DNA of 64,000 nucleotides from Ecdyonurus torrentis (Eukaryota; Arthropoda; Insecta; Ephemeroptera; Heptageniidae), in contig OX439137.1 of the NCBI GenBank assembly GCA_949318235.1, positions 3,165,537 to 3,229,536 of the forward strand, given 5' to 3'. The notes beneath the pieces were generated by a model that saw nothing but the letters and a program-made list of their open reading frames with translations, was not told the DNA's origin and did no database searches. Below, one piece after another: positions 53,995 to 63,955 of this stretch (positions within the stretch are counted from its first letter, which is position 1; each line of letters begins with the position of its first letter). Position numbers and translations under genes: made by a program.

Positions 53995-54440
53995 ATCTGT
54001 TAGCACATCCTTGCACTTTGTCGCCATGTTTGTGGTGCCTAATGCATTGTCCAGCATAGGAGAAATATAATTTTACCTCATTTGTCACAAAAATAAACGT
54101 TTATTTGGACTGACAGCATATTTCTCATATACTTCGTGCTTTTTAATGAATAAACACGAAATGGGATCTTCAAAACTGAGGATAATTTTTACCAGAATGT
54201 TAATGTAGCCCCACCAGAGAGCTTGAAAATACTGTAAAGTATGCAATTTGCGTGACTTTTCATGTTTATGACGTCAGAAACATGAAAAAATTAATAAAAA
54301 GTGTTGTGCGGGTTGCATAAATCGAAATGTCTTATCACTGCTACGAAGCTACAGTTGGGTTTTGAGACAAACTAAAGTTATTTATGTAAATCCCATCAAG
54401 TGTTTTGTGATATAAATGCTTATGTTTTCTTCTGGTCTAA
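53995..54440. mobile_element. A3/B chimeric MITE, second example
   Basis: Begins as A3 (GCACTTTGTCGCCATGTTTG, ATTGTCCAGCATAGG). At about 54139 it becomes reversed B from GTGCTTTTTAATGAATAAAC through TGACGTCA (54269) to TTCTTCTGGTCTA. The junction differs from the one at 18258. Confidence 0.7.
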
Positions 54441-54631
54441 TAGTAAACTAAACATTACAGTACTGGTAATATATAAAAGGTATATTATACTGGATATATA
54501 CTTGTATATTATTTCATCATAAAATTAGCATAGTAATTTAACACATTAGGCTATAGGGTGTGTGCGCATGACGTCATTCTGAGTGCTTTTCGATGCTCAT
54601 CTTGAGTAATGAATAACATTGCTCAGTATAG

Positions 54632-55255
54632 TATATGAAATATTTAGATTCATGTAGAGGAAAATTTTCTAAACTAAAATTGTTAACAGTACCTTCACTT
54701 TTTATATATGTTTGTGCATTATTTAAAAGGAATAATCCAACTTTTTATGTAAATAATAATAATATTCATAACTATAATACTCGAAATTCTATGAAAGTGT
54801 CGGTCCCTAAACATAAATCTAAATTATTCGAAAGGAGCCCATATTATATTACTGCAAAAATATATGATAATCTGCCATCTGTACTTAGGAATTTAAATAA
54901 TGATACATTATTTAAAAACCTATTGAAAAAAATTTTAATATATAAGGAATATTATGCATTATCTGAATATTTTGACCTGAACTTAAAAATTGATGAAATT
55001 GATGTGCTTATGTTTACCACACACTCAAATTTGGAACATTTTACTGACTAAGGCATAACGCCTTACATAAAATTTGTTGATAGTAATGTTTAAGAAATAA
55101 TACATTGTAATATTTTATTATTGTCTAGCTAGATATAGATATTTTATTTATTTTTAGTTTAATTGTAATGACTAGACCAACGCTTGTTGTAACAATGTAT
55201 GTTACTATGAACTGCCTGGGTCAATAAAATTTCTTATTTCTTATTTCTTATTTCT
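54632..55255 (+). mobile_element. Non-LTR retrotransposon, 5'-truncated, nested in A2
   Basis: About 620 bp: the end of a reverse-transcriptase ORF, a 3' untranslated region with ACTATGAACTGCCTGGGTC and AATAAAATTT, and a tail of about three and a half ATTTCTT-type units. It is flanked by TATAG on both sides (54627-54631 and 55256-55260), probably the target-site duplication. Severe 5' truncation is usual for target-primed reverse transcription. Confidence 0.85.
54635..55051 (+). CDS. Non-LTR retrotransposon reverse transcriptase, C-terminal fragment
   Basis: 138 codons ending at TGA/TAA-rich sequence before 55052. This is the tail of a LINE ORF2-type protein, beyond the catalytic YXDD part, which is missing. 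Diagnostic is the segment HNYNTRN at residues 45-51, followed by SKLFERSPYY (62-71) and YDNLP (77-81). This order of HxYNTR, SPYY and NLP is common at the C-terminus of jockey/CR1-like reverse transcriptases. The ATG at 54635 is simply the first one after the truncation junction at 54632 and not the original start. The copy is a dead remnant with no endonuclease or polymerase core. Its 3' untranslated end matches the fragment at 1493-1612. Family assignment rests on recalled motif order, and the exact clade is uncertain. Confidence 0.75.
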   Translation: MKYLDSCRGKFSKLKLLTVPSLFIYVCALFKRNNPTFYVNNNNIHNYNTRNSMKVSVPKHKSKLFERSPYYITAKIYDNLPSVLRNLNNDTLFKNLLKKILIYKEYYALSEYFDLNLKIDEIDVLMFTTHSNLEHFTD

Positions 55256-55499
55256 TATAGGGCAAACATAGTTTTTGGCTATTTTCTTTGGAAATAAGAT
55301 ATTTTTTTGCTTATTGTTATTTTTCTGGTATACTTGAGGTACTAATTCAACCTGTTAACAGCATCAATGCTCTCAAAAAAATCGCGAAGTATTTTTAAAC
55401 CGGCAAAATGTACCATTTTCCTATACCAGCCAATGTTATTTAGTACTCACTTATGACGTCGACTTTAACATGAATGAAACCACCCTATTACATATTTAT

Positions 55500-55772
55500 T
55501 TTTTTCCGTGTATATACCGACAAATAAAACAAAAGACATGTTTTGCATTCTTTCTTCTTTTGTATCAGTCATTTTTATTACATCATCTTGTAAGTTGAGT
55601 GTTTGCCATCTTGTATACATATACTTCGTTGTTTTCCAATACTTTGTCACTTCGCATATTGTTCTCAATCTATATGCAAATTTGTGATTGCACGTAAAAA
55701 AAAAAAGGTCATGTTTTAAACTAAAGCAATTTTATATAGCTCATGCTTGTACATGTAATACGTGGGAAGCAC

Positions 55773-55803
<31 letters not shown>

Positions 55804-55892
55804 AAACGTTACAGTATTGTCATGTTTATACTTTTAGTTAATTAGTTACTTAGCGCCACTTCATATAGTATTATATTATTAACGATTTTTTC
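55500..55892. other. Unassigned segment with a poly-A tract
   Basis: 28 A at 55773-55800. Otherwise nothing recognised. Confidence 0.3.
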
Positions 55893-56560
55893 ATATACAC
55901 ACACACACAAAATAAATTAAGTAATTTATCTGCATTTATGTCATTCTAGTCTAGTATAAATTACTCCAAAATAGAACAACATAAATAAATATGCTGTAGA
56001 AAACAATATTTATGCAATATAGCATAAATTATGCCGTATTGAACAAATGAGGAAGGTGAACTGACATTTTTTTGTTGAGTTTATGATATTTTTGGAAAGA
56101 GCTTTAAAAAATTTTGAGGCGCTATTTTTTCTTAGGACGATTGGAGCATGCGAAGTATTTTTAATTAATTTTTGAAAATCGACCTAAAAAGACTCTGACG
56201 TCATCATTCCACTTTTTTCTCGGCAAATACTAATCGTTCGAGGTTCAGTAACCAGTTTAATGAAACCAGCTCGTTCTCAGGATTTCAAAAAACTGGCTAC
56301 TGAACCTTCTACGGTCAATACTTTCCGAAATAAATGCCCGATTGATGACGTCACAGGCTTTTTAGGACGATTTTCAAAAATTAAATTAAAATACTTCCCA
56401 TGCTCCAATCGTTTTAAGAAAAAATAGCGCCTCAAAAATTTTTAACGCTCTTTTCAAAAATGTCATAAAAAGTGGGGGTTAAAAAAATTCACCTGCCTCA
56501 TTGTGCTGAAAATGAGCCAGCATAATTATTACGTATAGTTATTTTTGTCTGTGCAGATTT
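55893..56560 (-). mobile_element. MITE M interrupted by L
   Basis: The left part has ATAGCATAAATTATGCCGTATTG and ends GAACAAAT. The right part resumes TTGTGCTGAAAATGAGCCAGC and ATAATTATTACGTATAG. Intact M copies read GAACAAATTGTGCTGAAAATG (reverse of 33050-33070). Confidence 0.75.
56048..56502. mobile_element. MITE L, 455 bp palindromic element nested in M
   Basis: GAGGAAGGTGAA at the left and TTCACCTGCCTC at the right. Long arms include GAGGCGCTATTTTTTCTTA, CGATTGGAGCATGCGAAGTA and TTCAGTAACCAGTT with their inverses. Mirrored TGACGTCA at 56196 and 56346. Comparison with empty M suggests insertion at an AT dinucleotide. Confidence 0.8.
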
Positions 56561-56569
56561 TTCCACACA

Positions 56570-56942
56570 AAGAAAAAGATAAAACGTAATAATTATATAA
56601 TACTAGCTCACTTTCAGTACAATTTGTGCAACACAATAGAATCTACTTATTCCTATAATAAACATATAAAAACTATATTACATACATAACATAGCATAGA
56701 TATTATATAGTATATCACAATTATTTAAGAATAGTTTGCAACAATGCAACATTAATTATATGATTTATTCTTTCAATACACCAACATAAATGCATAACAA
56801 CATAATTTATATTGTATATATGCAGAGTGATATATAATAGCAAAATAGTTAAGAATTTTAGCATAATTACTTATTTATTAAAAAATATCAACATTTGTGC
56901 TCTACAATATAGCAGTTATTCAATGCAGTATATATATTAAGT
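56570..56942 (+). mobile_element. MITE M, complete but diverged copy
   Basis: CCACACAAAGAAAAAGATAAAAC, CTAGCTCACTTTCAGTACAA, TTACATACATAACATAGCAT, to AACATTTGTGCTCTACAATA and GCAGTTATTCAATGCAG. Confidence 0.65.
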
Positions 56943-56943
56943 T

Positions 56944-56966
56944 TTTTTTTTTTTTTTTTTTTTTTT
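56944..56966. repeat. poly-T tract
   Basis: 23 T preceding the frame at 56990. Confidence 0.9.
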
Positions 56967-56989
56967 AGTTTTTTTATTATGTTTAAAAA

Positions 56990-57406
56990 ATGCCGTGCCT
57001 CGAAGTTGCCTATTGGGTCGCAACAAAAACGCCTCCACGCAGTTCTCAAATGCCTGGGCTACAGTATAACATCATAATATTTATTATAGTTTTCTCCCTA
57101 ATGCCATGTGACATTTTAATGGAAAAAGTTGATTGCATTATCGCCGATATTAATGATGGAAAAAAATGCAAATTTTCTTTTATCTATGTATATGTAAATC
57201 AAATTATTAAGTGGAAAAATTGCAGCTTTTTACAGATTTTAATGACATTTTATATACAGTATAGTGATAGCTTTTTCATCTTTGATCATGTGTGTTATTA
57301 TTACCTTTGTCTATTTATTATTCACGTAGCTTTATATGTTAGATTTTTGTATGACAAATACAGAGGGATTAAAAATATATATATAAATAATTTATGCTGC
57401 AGTTAA
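56990..57406 (+). CDS. Hypothetical 138-residue frame, doubtful
   Basis: I do not recognise this protein. It is an uninterrupted 138-codon frame without low-complexity repeats, which is longer than chance usually gives at this AT content. The first 27 residues (from MPCLEVAYWVATK) come from less AT-rich DNA. The rest is rich in Ile, Phe, Tyr and Cys, with hydrophobic stretches around residues 28-40 and 104-118 that could be membrane-spanning. It lies between two M copies behind a poly-T tract, so it may be a remnant of an inserted element read on either strand. No promoter, Kozak-like context or splice signal supports it. Confidence 0.2.
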   Translation: MPCLEVAYWVATKTPPRSSQMPGLQYNIIIFIIVFSLMPCDILMEKVDCIIADINDGKKCKFSFIYVYVNQIIKWKNCSFLQILMTFYIQYSDSFFIFDHVCYYYLCLFIIHVALYVRFLYDKYRGIKNIYINNLCCS

Positions 57407-57412
57407 TAATTC

Positions 57413-57508
57413 CTAAACTTTAGAGCACAAATGTTGCTATTTTGTAATAACACAAATAATTTTGATGAAAATTTTAACTATTATGCTATTGTAATCGCTG
57501 TACAATAA
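57413..57508 (-). mobile_element. MITE M, right-end fragment
   Basis: TAGAGCACAAATGTTGCTATTTTG, AATAACACAAATAATTTTGATG and ACTATTATGCTATTG are reversed M. D begins where it stops. Confidence 0.6.
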
Positions 57509-57686
57509 TAACACTCAAAAAAATGGTGCATTACTTTAGTTACGAATACTTATTTATTTAAGATATACACTTGTAAGTTATTATGAGTATCTAAAATAAT
57601 GTATTTTAACAAATTATTAACAATAGCTATTTTAACTTAAAATAGCTTGAAAACTTAAAACAACTTAAATTAGTTATTTTTGATAA

Positions 57687-57742
<56 letters not shown>

Positions 57743-58197
57743 TGCCATATTGTGTTATTGTGCTACACCAATCCCAGTCCCAGTCAAGACATTGTCTTAT
57801 CGACAGGTAAGGAATTTCCAATTAATGGAAAAGCACCCACGGGCCAGCCACGGCCTAAGTACACAGCCCGGCATTCGCCATGACAGCCTAGAGAAACCGT
57901 GGAAACATCTAGGCAGGCTGGTCGGTGCAATCACATCAATCATGCACCTCCCGAATATTGTGCGTCGTAATGGAATGTATGTAAACATGCATCGTGCAAC
58001 GTGTTGTGCTCTCACACTTCACGTACGCACCCAGCAGTGGCTCGAACCTATACTCAGTGAGGAGTACAGAGTTGCGAGTCAGCTGCCTTCACCACTCGTC
58101 CATATACCAGCTCGGTTAAATGCATTAACAATGCTAAAATGCATTATTTTAGTTACTCGTAATAACTTAAAAATTATTATCTTAAATAAGATATACA
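57509..58197. mobile_element. MITE D interrupted by SINE1
   Basis: ACACTCAAAAAAATGGTGC at the left; TGCTAAAATGCATTATTTTAG at the right. The right terminus fades after TTATCTTAAATAAG. D is split at GATAACTTGC. Confidence 0.75.
57691..58116 (-). mobile_element. SINE1, near full-length copy with 49 bp A tail, nested in D
   Basis: T49 (57691-57739), body CTTGCCATATTGTGTTATTG onwards, B box inverse GGCTCGAACC (58039-58048), A box inverse CCACTCGTCCA and head CCAGCTCGG. The A box has one change (GGCC to GGAC). Possible diverged target duplication AACTTGCT / AACAATGCT. The 156-codon frame across it is incidental. Confidence 0.85.
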
Positions 58198-58689
58198 TGT
58201 ACATTTAGGCAAGTGTACTATTAGCATCAAAGGCAAATATCTAAAAAAATATATATTTCTCTTCTCTTTCTTAATTTAGCTACAACTATATAACTGTCAT
58301 TTCATATACATAACCTATAATTAAATTAACAAAAGTTGACTACATTATAGTGTAAATAACTTTAGACAATGGGTGAGAAAACACGAAGCACGTTTTGTTT
58401 TATATGTTTTGTGTTGCGGTGACGAAATATCGTGAACTGAATTTTAATGTCACACTCTATTTTATGTTCTTTGATATTGTGTATTCAATTTCAAGTCCAC
58501 ATGTAAATCATCTTTTTCTTTTCTTTACCCCAGATATTTGAAATTGAATTTGCGGACTTTGTTTTTGCAATCTATCTCAATCTATTCATCATTGATTTAT
58601 GTAACTTTTTTAGTTTGTATCCAATTTTATTGTAGTGTGTGACAAAATTTGTCCCACGTAAAAAATAAAAATCACAAATTATGCATAAT
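58198..58689. other. Unassigned segment
   Basis: No repeat family or frame recognised. Confidence 0.3.
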
Positions 58690-58880
58690 TTAATATAGAG
58701 AATGAGGAAGACTAATGATTTTTGTGACAGTATTTGAGCACATTTTTAGAAAGAACTAGTAGATTCTGTTGAAGTTAATATTTACCTTTATGAATTATAT
58801 TTCAGTAATTAGTTCATGAATGAAAAATGACAACCATGCCCCAAAAAGCCTGTGACATCATTTTTTTGTTACTGGTTTGT
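58690..58880 (+). mobile_element. Possible half of an L-like element
   Basis: GAGGAAGACTAATGATTTTTG, GACAGTATTTGAGCAC and AAAAAGCCTGTGACATCA loosely follow L's left arm, including a decayed CRE. The match is weak. From 58881 to 59231 there is only a pair of CCAATCA motifs (59093, 59120) in unassigned DNA. Confidence 0.3.
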
Positions 58881-59231
58881 TAGAATTTGCAGCGGAGTTT
58901 GATCGTCTTTTGCTAATTTTAACGCGCGAATTTTAAAATTTACAAGTCTTATGTTCAGAAGCACAGTTTACTGTATAAAGAGAAAAGCACGTTCTCACAA
59001 GTTAATGTTTTCTGCGTAACTAAGGGTTTGAAGAGGTTACCAGGTTACCTATATACGATACGTTCTCAGGTAGTATTGAGTGATGATGAAAACCAATCAA
59101 AAGCACGGAAACTATGGGAACCAATCAGATCATAGGCAACATTTTGTTACGTTACGTAGGAAGTTTATTTTTGTGGAAACGCGTTTCTTTCATAAATTTT
59201 TTTTTAAATAATTACGCGCTTCTGCAACACA

Positions 59232-59345
59232 TTGTAATGTTGCTCGAAAACCCTGTTCTCTGCTCCTAAAATGACGATCAAATTTGGTTATTCAAATGGA
59301 ATGCGCATTTCTTGGTGCAAGAGAACAGGGTTTACGAACAACAGT
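59232..59345. mobile_element. MITE K, copy 2
   Basis: GTTGCTCGAAAACCCTGTTC at the left and GAGAACAGGGTTTACGAACAAC at the right, with GAATGCGCATTTCTTGG inside. Orientation is opposite to copy 1. Confidence 0.75.
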
Positions 59346-59508
59346 AATATTATTGTAATGGGACGTCAGATTTATAAATCTTTGCTTGGCTATAAAATTT
59401 AATAGTGAACTTGCAGAGGAGTTTTATTTGTTGAGTATAATAAAAAGTACTTTCTTTAGGTGATTAATTAAATTTAAAAAAGAAAAAAAAATTATTTTGT
59501 ATTTTTAT

Positions 59509-59867
59509 ATTCATTCATTCATTCATTCATTCATTCATTCATTCATTCATTCATTCATTCATTCATTCATTCATTCATTCATTCATTCATTCATTCATTC
59601 ATTCATTCATTCATTCATTCATTCATTCATTCATTCATTCATTCATTATTTAATTCATTCATTCATTCATTCATTCATTCATTCATTCATTCATTCATTC
59701 ATTCATTCATTCATTCATTCATTCATTCATTCATTCATTCATTCATTCATTCATTCATTCATTCATTCATTCATTCATTCATTCATTCATTCATTCATTC
59801 ATTCATTCATTCATTCATTCATTCATTCATTCATTCATTCATTCATTCATTCATTCATTCATTCATT
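59509..59867. repeat. (ATTC)n microsatellite, about 90 units
   Basis: About 360 bp with one interruption (ATTATTTAATTC near 59645). The Ser-Phe-Ile-His frame of 147 codons through it is an artefact. Confidence 0.97.
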
Positions 59868-60075
59868 TTGCAATATAAAATCAATGTGCAATATGGAAAA
59901 AAAATTATGCGCCAGTAAATGGAAAATAATAAATTTTTAAATGGTATACTTTTAAGTATTTTCATACATTTTTTTCTTATTATTATTAATGTATTAATAA
60001 TTTAATTATTTAAATTGTACTATATTCATATTAAAATACTTAAAATAAGAAAAGTATTTTCTTTCCTTCTGTCAT

Positions 60076-60079
<4 letters not shown>

Positions 60080-60118
<39 letters not shown>
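60080..60118. repeat. (GA)n microsatellite
   Basis: About 19 GA units. Region 60119-60542 is unassigned. Confidence 0.95.
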
Positions 60119-60120
<2 letters not shown>

Positions 60121-60542
60121 GACGAGCACTCTATATAATTAAAAAAAAATCAAAATGTTAATGTCATTGAAAAGTTTTAAATATTATATAAAAATATAAA
60201 TCTTATAAAAAATGTGATAGAAATTCAATTCAAGTTAAAAACTTATATTTTAAAGTAATTAAAATTTTCTCATCTCATCTGATATATACTTCAAACATTC
60301 ATAATCCATGGAGCTTTTTATAATTGACATGCGCAAATATTTCATCCATTCGACATAAGGGAAATATACTCTAAAAAAATGAAATACTATATTCAAAATC
60401 TTCTGCAATTTTTTTTGATATATTAATTATTGTATACATAGAAAATATATATCTAGCATCTATACACTGAAAAAAAATCGCTGTAGAGCTTGCGATTTTT
60501 CAAGATATTTTTTAACGCTTTTCAACGCTTAAAGTGTGACTT

Positions 60543-60820
60543 ATACACCCTAAAAATTGGTGCATTACTTTAGTTACGAATAATAACTTATTTAATATAA
60601 TCACTTTTAAGTTATTATTATGAATAGCTAAAATAATACATTTTACCAAATTATTAAAAATAGCTACCTAATTTAAGTTCTTTTAAGCTATTTTAAGTTA
60701 AAATAGCTATTTTTAATAATTTGCTTAAATGCATATTAGCTATACTCATAACTCAAAAGTGATTATCTTAAAAAAGTTAGTATTCGTAACTTAAGTAATG
60801 CACCAATTTTTAGAGTGCAT
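60543..60820. mobile_element. MITE D, complete copy
   Basis: TA-CACCCTAAAAATTGGTGC to GCACCAATTTTTAGAGTG. The arms pair around AAGCTATTTTAAGTTAAAATAG. 60821-61114 is unassigned. Confidence 0.8.
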
Positions 60821-61114
60821 ATTTTTTTCAGAGCTATAAGAGACGTCATAACCGTTTATTCTGCAATACTCATTATCATTAAACATTGCAAAAATGTGTA
60901 AAAGTAAGTTTCCAAATATTATTTTTCTTACAGTGTAGTTCATATTTATTTTTAGACTAATGCACAAAAAATATAATATAAAATCAACTTCCAGCGAATA
61001 CTTGGTGAACTACCTGAATAGCTACTTCACCTGTATATTCTGTTATATAAGAGTCACTTTACGCATATCTACATACAACGCATCAGTGACTGCTATGCTC
61101 ATTATTATTTAATC

Positions 61115-61397
61115 TTAAAGGCATAGAACACCTTGAACAAAAAAATATGTCTAATATCCTTACACAACTAAATATCAACGTTGATTTGGTTGGAGTCATT
61201 ATTTGACGTCACAGCTCACCTGCTTCCGAGCGCGTCAACTAGTCACCTGTGACGTCATTAACCTGGCAGCTGACATTTTTTGGATGAAAAATAAATTAGA
61301 AATCAATGACTCCGGCCAAATTAACGTGTTGATATTAATCATAGGTAATTTAGGATATTAGGCAAGTTTTTTTCTTCAACGTGTCCTATGCCTTTAA
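61115..61397. mobile_element. MITE C, copy with small arm deletion
   Basis: TTAA-AGGCATAGAACACCTTG to ACGTGTCCTATGCCT-TTAA. CREs at 61204 and 61250. About 40 bp of the left arm (ATTTCTAATTTATTTTCC part) are missing. 61398-61785 is unassigned. Confidence 0.85.
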
Positions 61398-61785
61398 GAT
61401 TGGCAATGTCATTTTGCTCAAGTGCTTTTTCAGTGTGATAAATATGGTAAAGAATAAAATATAAAAACATTAATAATAATAAATCTCATTTTCTTTTTTA
61501 TTTTAATTAATTTTATTTTACATTACATTTATCTTACATCTTAACAAAAAATTAAAGTACCATTTTGTGTTAATGAATATTTTAATTACAATAAAATTGC
61601 ATTACAATTAATGAGACCAGTTTAGTAATGCGAAAGTTAAATCAATATGGTTCTGACTGAGCAATTAAATTTATATCATAATTAAATTTGTTTATAATTA
61701 TTTTATTGATTTTTTTTTATTTAGTTAAGACTGTATTGTACCGTCTTGGTTTAAGTATTTTTTAAAATTAAAATTCAATTTAATT

Positions 61786-61922
61786 CATTGATTGATTGAT
61801 TGATTCGTTCGTTCGTTCGTTCGTTCGTTCGTTCGTTCGTTCGTTCGTTCGTTCGTTCGTTCGTTCGTTCGTTCGTTCGTTCATTCGTTCATTCGTTGGT
61901 TCATTGGTTCATTCCTTCATTT
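61786..61922. repeat. (ATTG)n then (GTTC)n microsatellite
   Basis: Four ATTG units followed by about 20 GTTC and several ATTC/GTTG variants, ending at the SINE1 piece. Confidence 0.95.
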
Positions 61923-62042
61923 ATTCATTCACTATGCACGATGTGTGTTTAAATGCATTCCATGGAGGTGCATCATTGATGTGATTGCACCTTCCAGCCT
62001 GCTTAGAATTTCCACGGTATCTCTATTGGCTATTATGGCAAA

Positions 62043-62045
<3 letters not shown>

Positions 62046-62079
<34 letters not shown>

Positions 62080-62232
62080 GAATGAGGCCCCACGCACGCC
62101 GCATTCAGTAACGGACATCCATTACAATGGTTCAACAATATTTGCTAAATTTACTGTATACATGAAACTATATGCATGACGACATGCATATACCTACATA
62201 AATATATTAACATTGCCCTAGCTGGTCCGTCT

Positions 62233-62265
<33 letters not shown>

Positions 62266-62487
62266 TGTGTATATATATAATTTTTTATATTTATAATAAT
62301 ATGCATAGACATGTTTACAACTTTTGGATAGTCAGCCCGATTGCAGGTCTTGCCTGGCTACACAAAACTGACTTCCTCAGAAATACATATTTATAATTTT
62401 GTAAGGTTTTTATCTTTTTTTTTTTTTTAACTAAATTTTATTTAAAACAGAAAACAAAATGAGTTGTACCAAAGTCTTGCTTATACT
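62046..62487 (-). mobile_element. Unknown retroposon-like insert in SINE1
   Basis: Starts with 31 T (62046-62076), consistent with a reversed A tail. ATAC precedes it and recurs at 62482-62485, a possible duplicated target. The interior has ACGCACGCCGCATTCAG and two further T runs (62235-62262, 62416-62428), so it may itself be composite. I do not recognise the family. Confidence 0.5.
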
Positions 62488-62523
62488 GGGCTGTGTATTT
62501 AAGTCGTAGCCAGCCCATGCGTG

Positions 62524-62700
62524 CGATTAATAAAGTAACAATTGCTTTAAGGCCGACTTTAAGCGATTTCGTTCACATCCGCTTCCGTTTCGACGTACTG
62601 CGCATGCCTAGTAAGTAGAAACGGAAGCGGATGTGAGCGAAATCGCTTAAAGTCGGCCTAGAGACAGTTGCTGTTCCTTTATAAGTAAATTGTATGCACG
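62524..62700. mobile_element. MITE H1, nested in SINE1
   Basis: Palindromic: AAGGCCGACTTTAAGCGATT and inverse AATCGCTTAAAGTCGGCC; CATCCGCTTCCGTTTCGACG and AGAAACGGAAGCGGATGTG; centre GCGCATGCC. Flanks resemble TTAATAAAGTAACAA and GTTCCTTTATAAG. Confidence 0.75.
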
Positions 62701-62762
62701 TTGAAAAGACAATGCCTTGACGGGACTGAAGTAAAAACGTACCACGAGAACTCAATATGGCA

Positions 62763-63600
62763 ATAAGTTCTCGGCACAGCTAACATCGTGCGCAAAGTGC
62801 TTACAGATTGTGATATCCTTATTTTGACCACCTGCAGTTTCTATCAGATAATTGGTATTGGATTAATATCCCATTCACCTTGAATCAAGTAGGATTCCAG
62901 TGTGGGTGTTACAAAAAATGGAAAAAAAAAAAAAAAAAACAACAACAACAACAATAACATTATGATACTAATATAATAATTTCATAAAAAACACACTTTG
63001 TTTCCTCATCCTGTATTGACATTGTTACCTTTAAAATAAAAATTGAAGCCTGGTTATCTTAAATATAAATGTATCAAAAGTTTTGTATTAAATGCGATGA
63101 CAAATCAAGGTATTTGAATCTGATCTGATTTTATAACCTAATTATTCAAATAGTATAATTTAATAGAATTGAGATTAATTGAAATCTGTGTTTCATCTTT
63201 AATTAAATTATAATGTAAAATATATATGATAAAGTTCATTTTGATATATAGGTCAATTCAAGTGAGGGAGGGAGAGAGAGAAAGAGAGATAATTGGGTAT
63301 ATAATTAGACACTTATAGAAATAAAGATACACTGCAAGAAAAATTAGAATTAAGTGAGTTGCGTAACTAACTGCTTAAGTATAATTTAAGACTGGAAATT
63401 AGAAAATGACGTATTGACAGGATTTTTTTAAAGTTTTTTTAAGTCTATAAAAAATATTGAATAAAATTAGAAATTGTTCTTCTGTATCGGAGCTATAAAA
63501 ACACCACACAGATCACATGGAGTTTTAATTTGTATGTAGTTTCTGTTATTGACTTTATTTATCTGAAAAAAATATGTAGAACTTAGAAATATGTGCCTAA
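62763..63600. other. Unassigned segment
   Basis: Contains a poly-A with CAA repeat (62923-62956) and a GA-rich stretch (63264-63288), but no recognisable element or frame. Confidence 0.3.
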
Positions 63601-63611
63601 ATTATGATCTC

Positions 63612-63752
63612 TTATGTTTACTCAAAATACGGAACAGGAAGTGCCGGAAGAGGAAACCACGTGACGGTGAAAGTGGGAGGTAGCTCAGGCCTAGCTTGCT
63701 GCTGGCACCAACTTTTCTCCCACTTTTATCGTCACGTAAATATAGAAAATAT
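63612..63752. mobile_element. MITE H2, copy with degraded right arm
   Basis: GGAAGTGCCGGAAGAGGAAACC and ACGTGACGGTGAAAGTGGG at the left; CTCCCACTTTTATCGTCACGT at the right, then lost. CACGTG at 63658-63663. Confidence 0.7.
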
Positions 63753-63811
63753 AGAGTAACATAGAGTAAACACAAGCACTCAATAAGGATGGGTGCACTG
63801 TATAGCCGGAT

Positions 63812-63955
63812 AAAAACCGGAAAAGGGACGGGAAAGGAAACCACGTTATGTTAAAAGTGGGAGGAGCTCAGACTTAGCATGCTGCTAGTGCGAAGTTTTC
63901 TTCCACTTTTACCGTCACGTGATTTCCGCTTCCGGTACTTCCTTTTCCTATGTTT
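63812..63955. mobile_element. MITE H2, complete copy
   Basis: CCGGAAAAGGGACGGGAAAGG and ACCACGTTATG at the left; CCGTCACGTGATTTCC and TTCCGGTACTTCCTTTTCC at the right. It lies 60 bp from the previous H2. Confidence 0.7.

Larger units (their letters stand above)
54552..55499 (+). mobile_element. MITE A2 interrupted by a non-LTR retrotransposon
   Basis: TATA-GGGTGTGTGCGCATG (TGACGTCA at 54569) through GCTCAGTATAG, then after the insertion GGCAAACATAGTTTTTGGC to ATGAATGAAACCACCC-TATT. Intact copies read GCTCAGCATAGGACAAAC across the site. Confidence 0.85.
61932..62762 (+). mobile_element. SINE1 split by two insertions
   Basis: Three pieces in SINE1 order: 61932-62045 (ACGATGTGTGTTTAAATGC to TATTATGGCAAATAC), 62486-62525 (TGGGCTGTGTATTTAAGTCG to CATGCGTGCGATT), and about 62701-62762 (GAAAAGACAATGCCTTGACG to CTCAATATGGCAA). 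The tRNA-like head is missing. Confidence 0.75.

Noticed and set aside
57738..58208. 156-codon frame and its neighbours
   Set aside because: It crosses SINE1, and similar frames appear in the copies at 28369 and 39802 for the same reason.
59497..59940. 147-codon Ser-Phe-Ile-His repeat protein
   Set aside because: It is a reading of the ATTC array.
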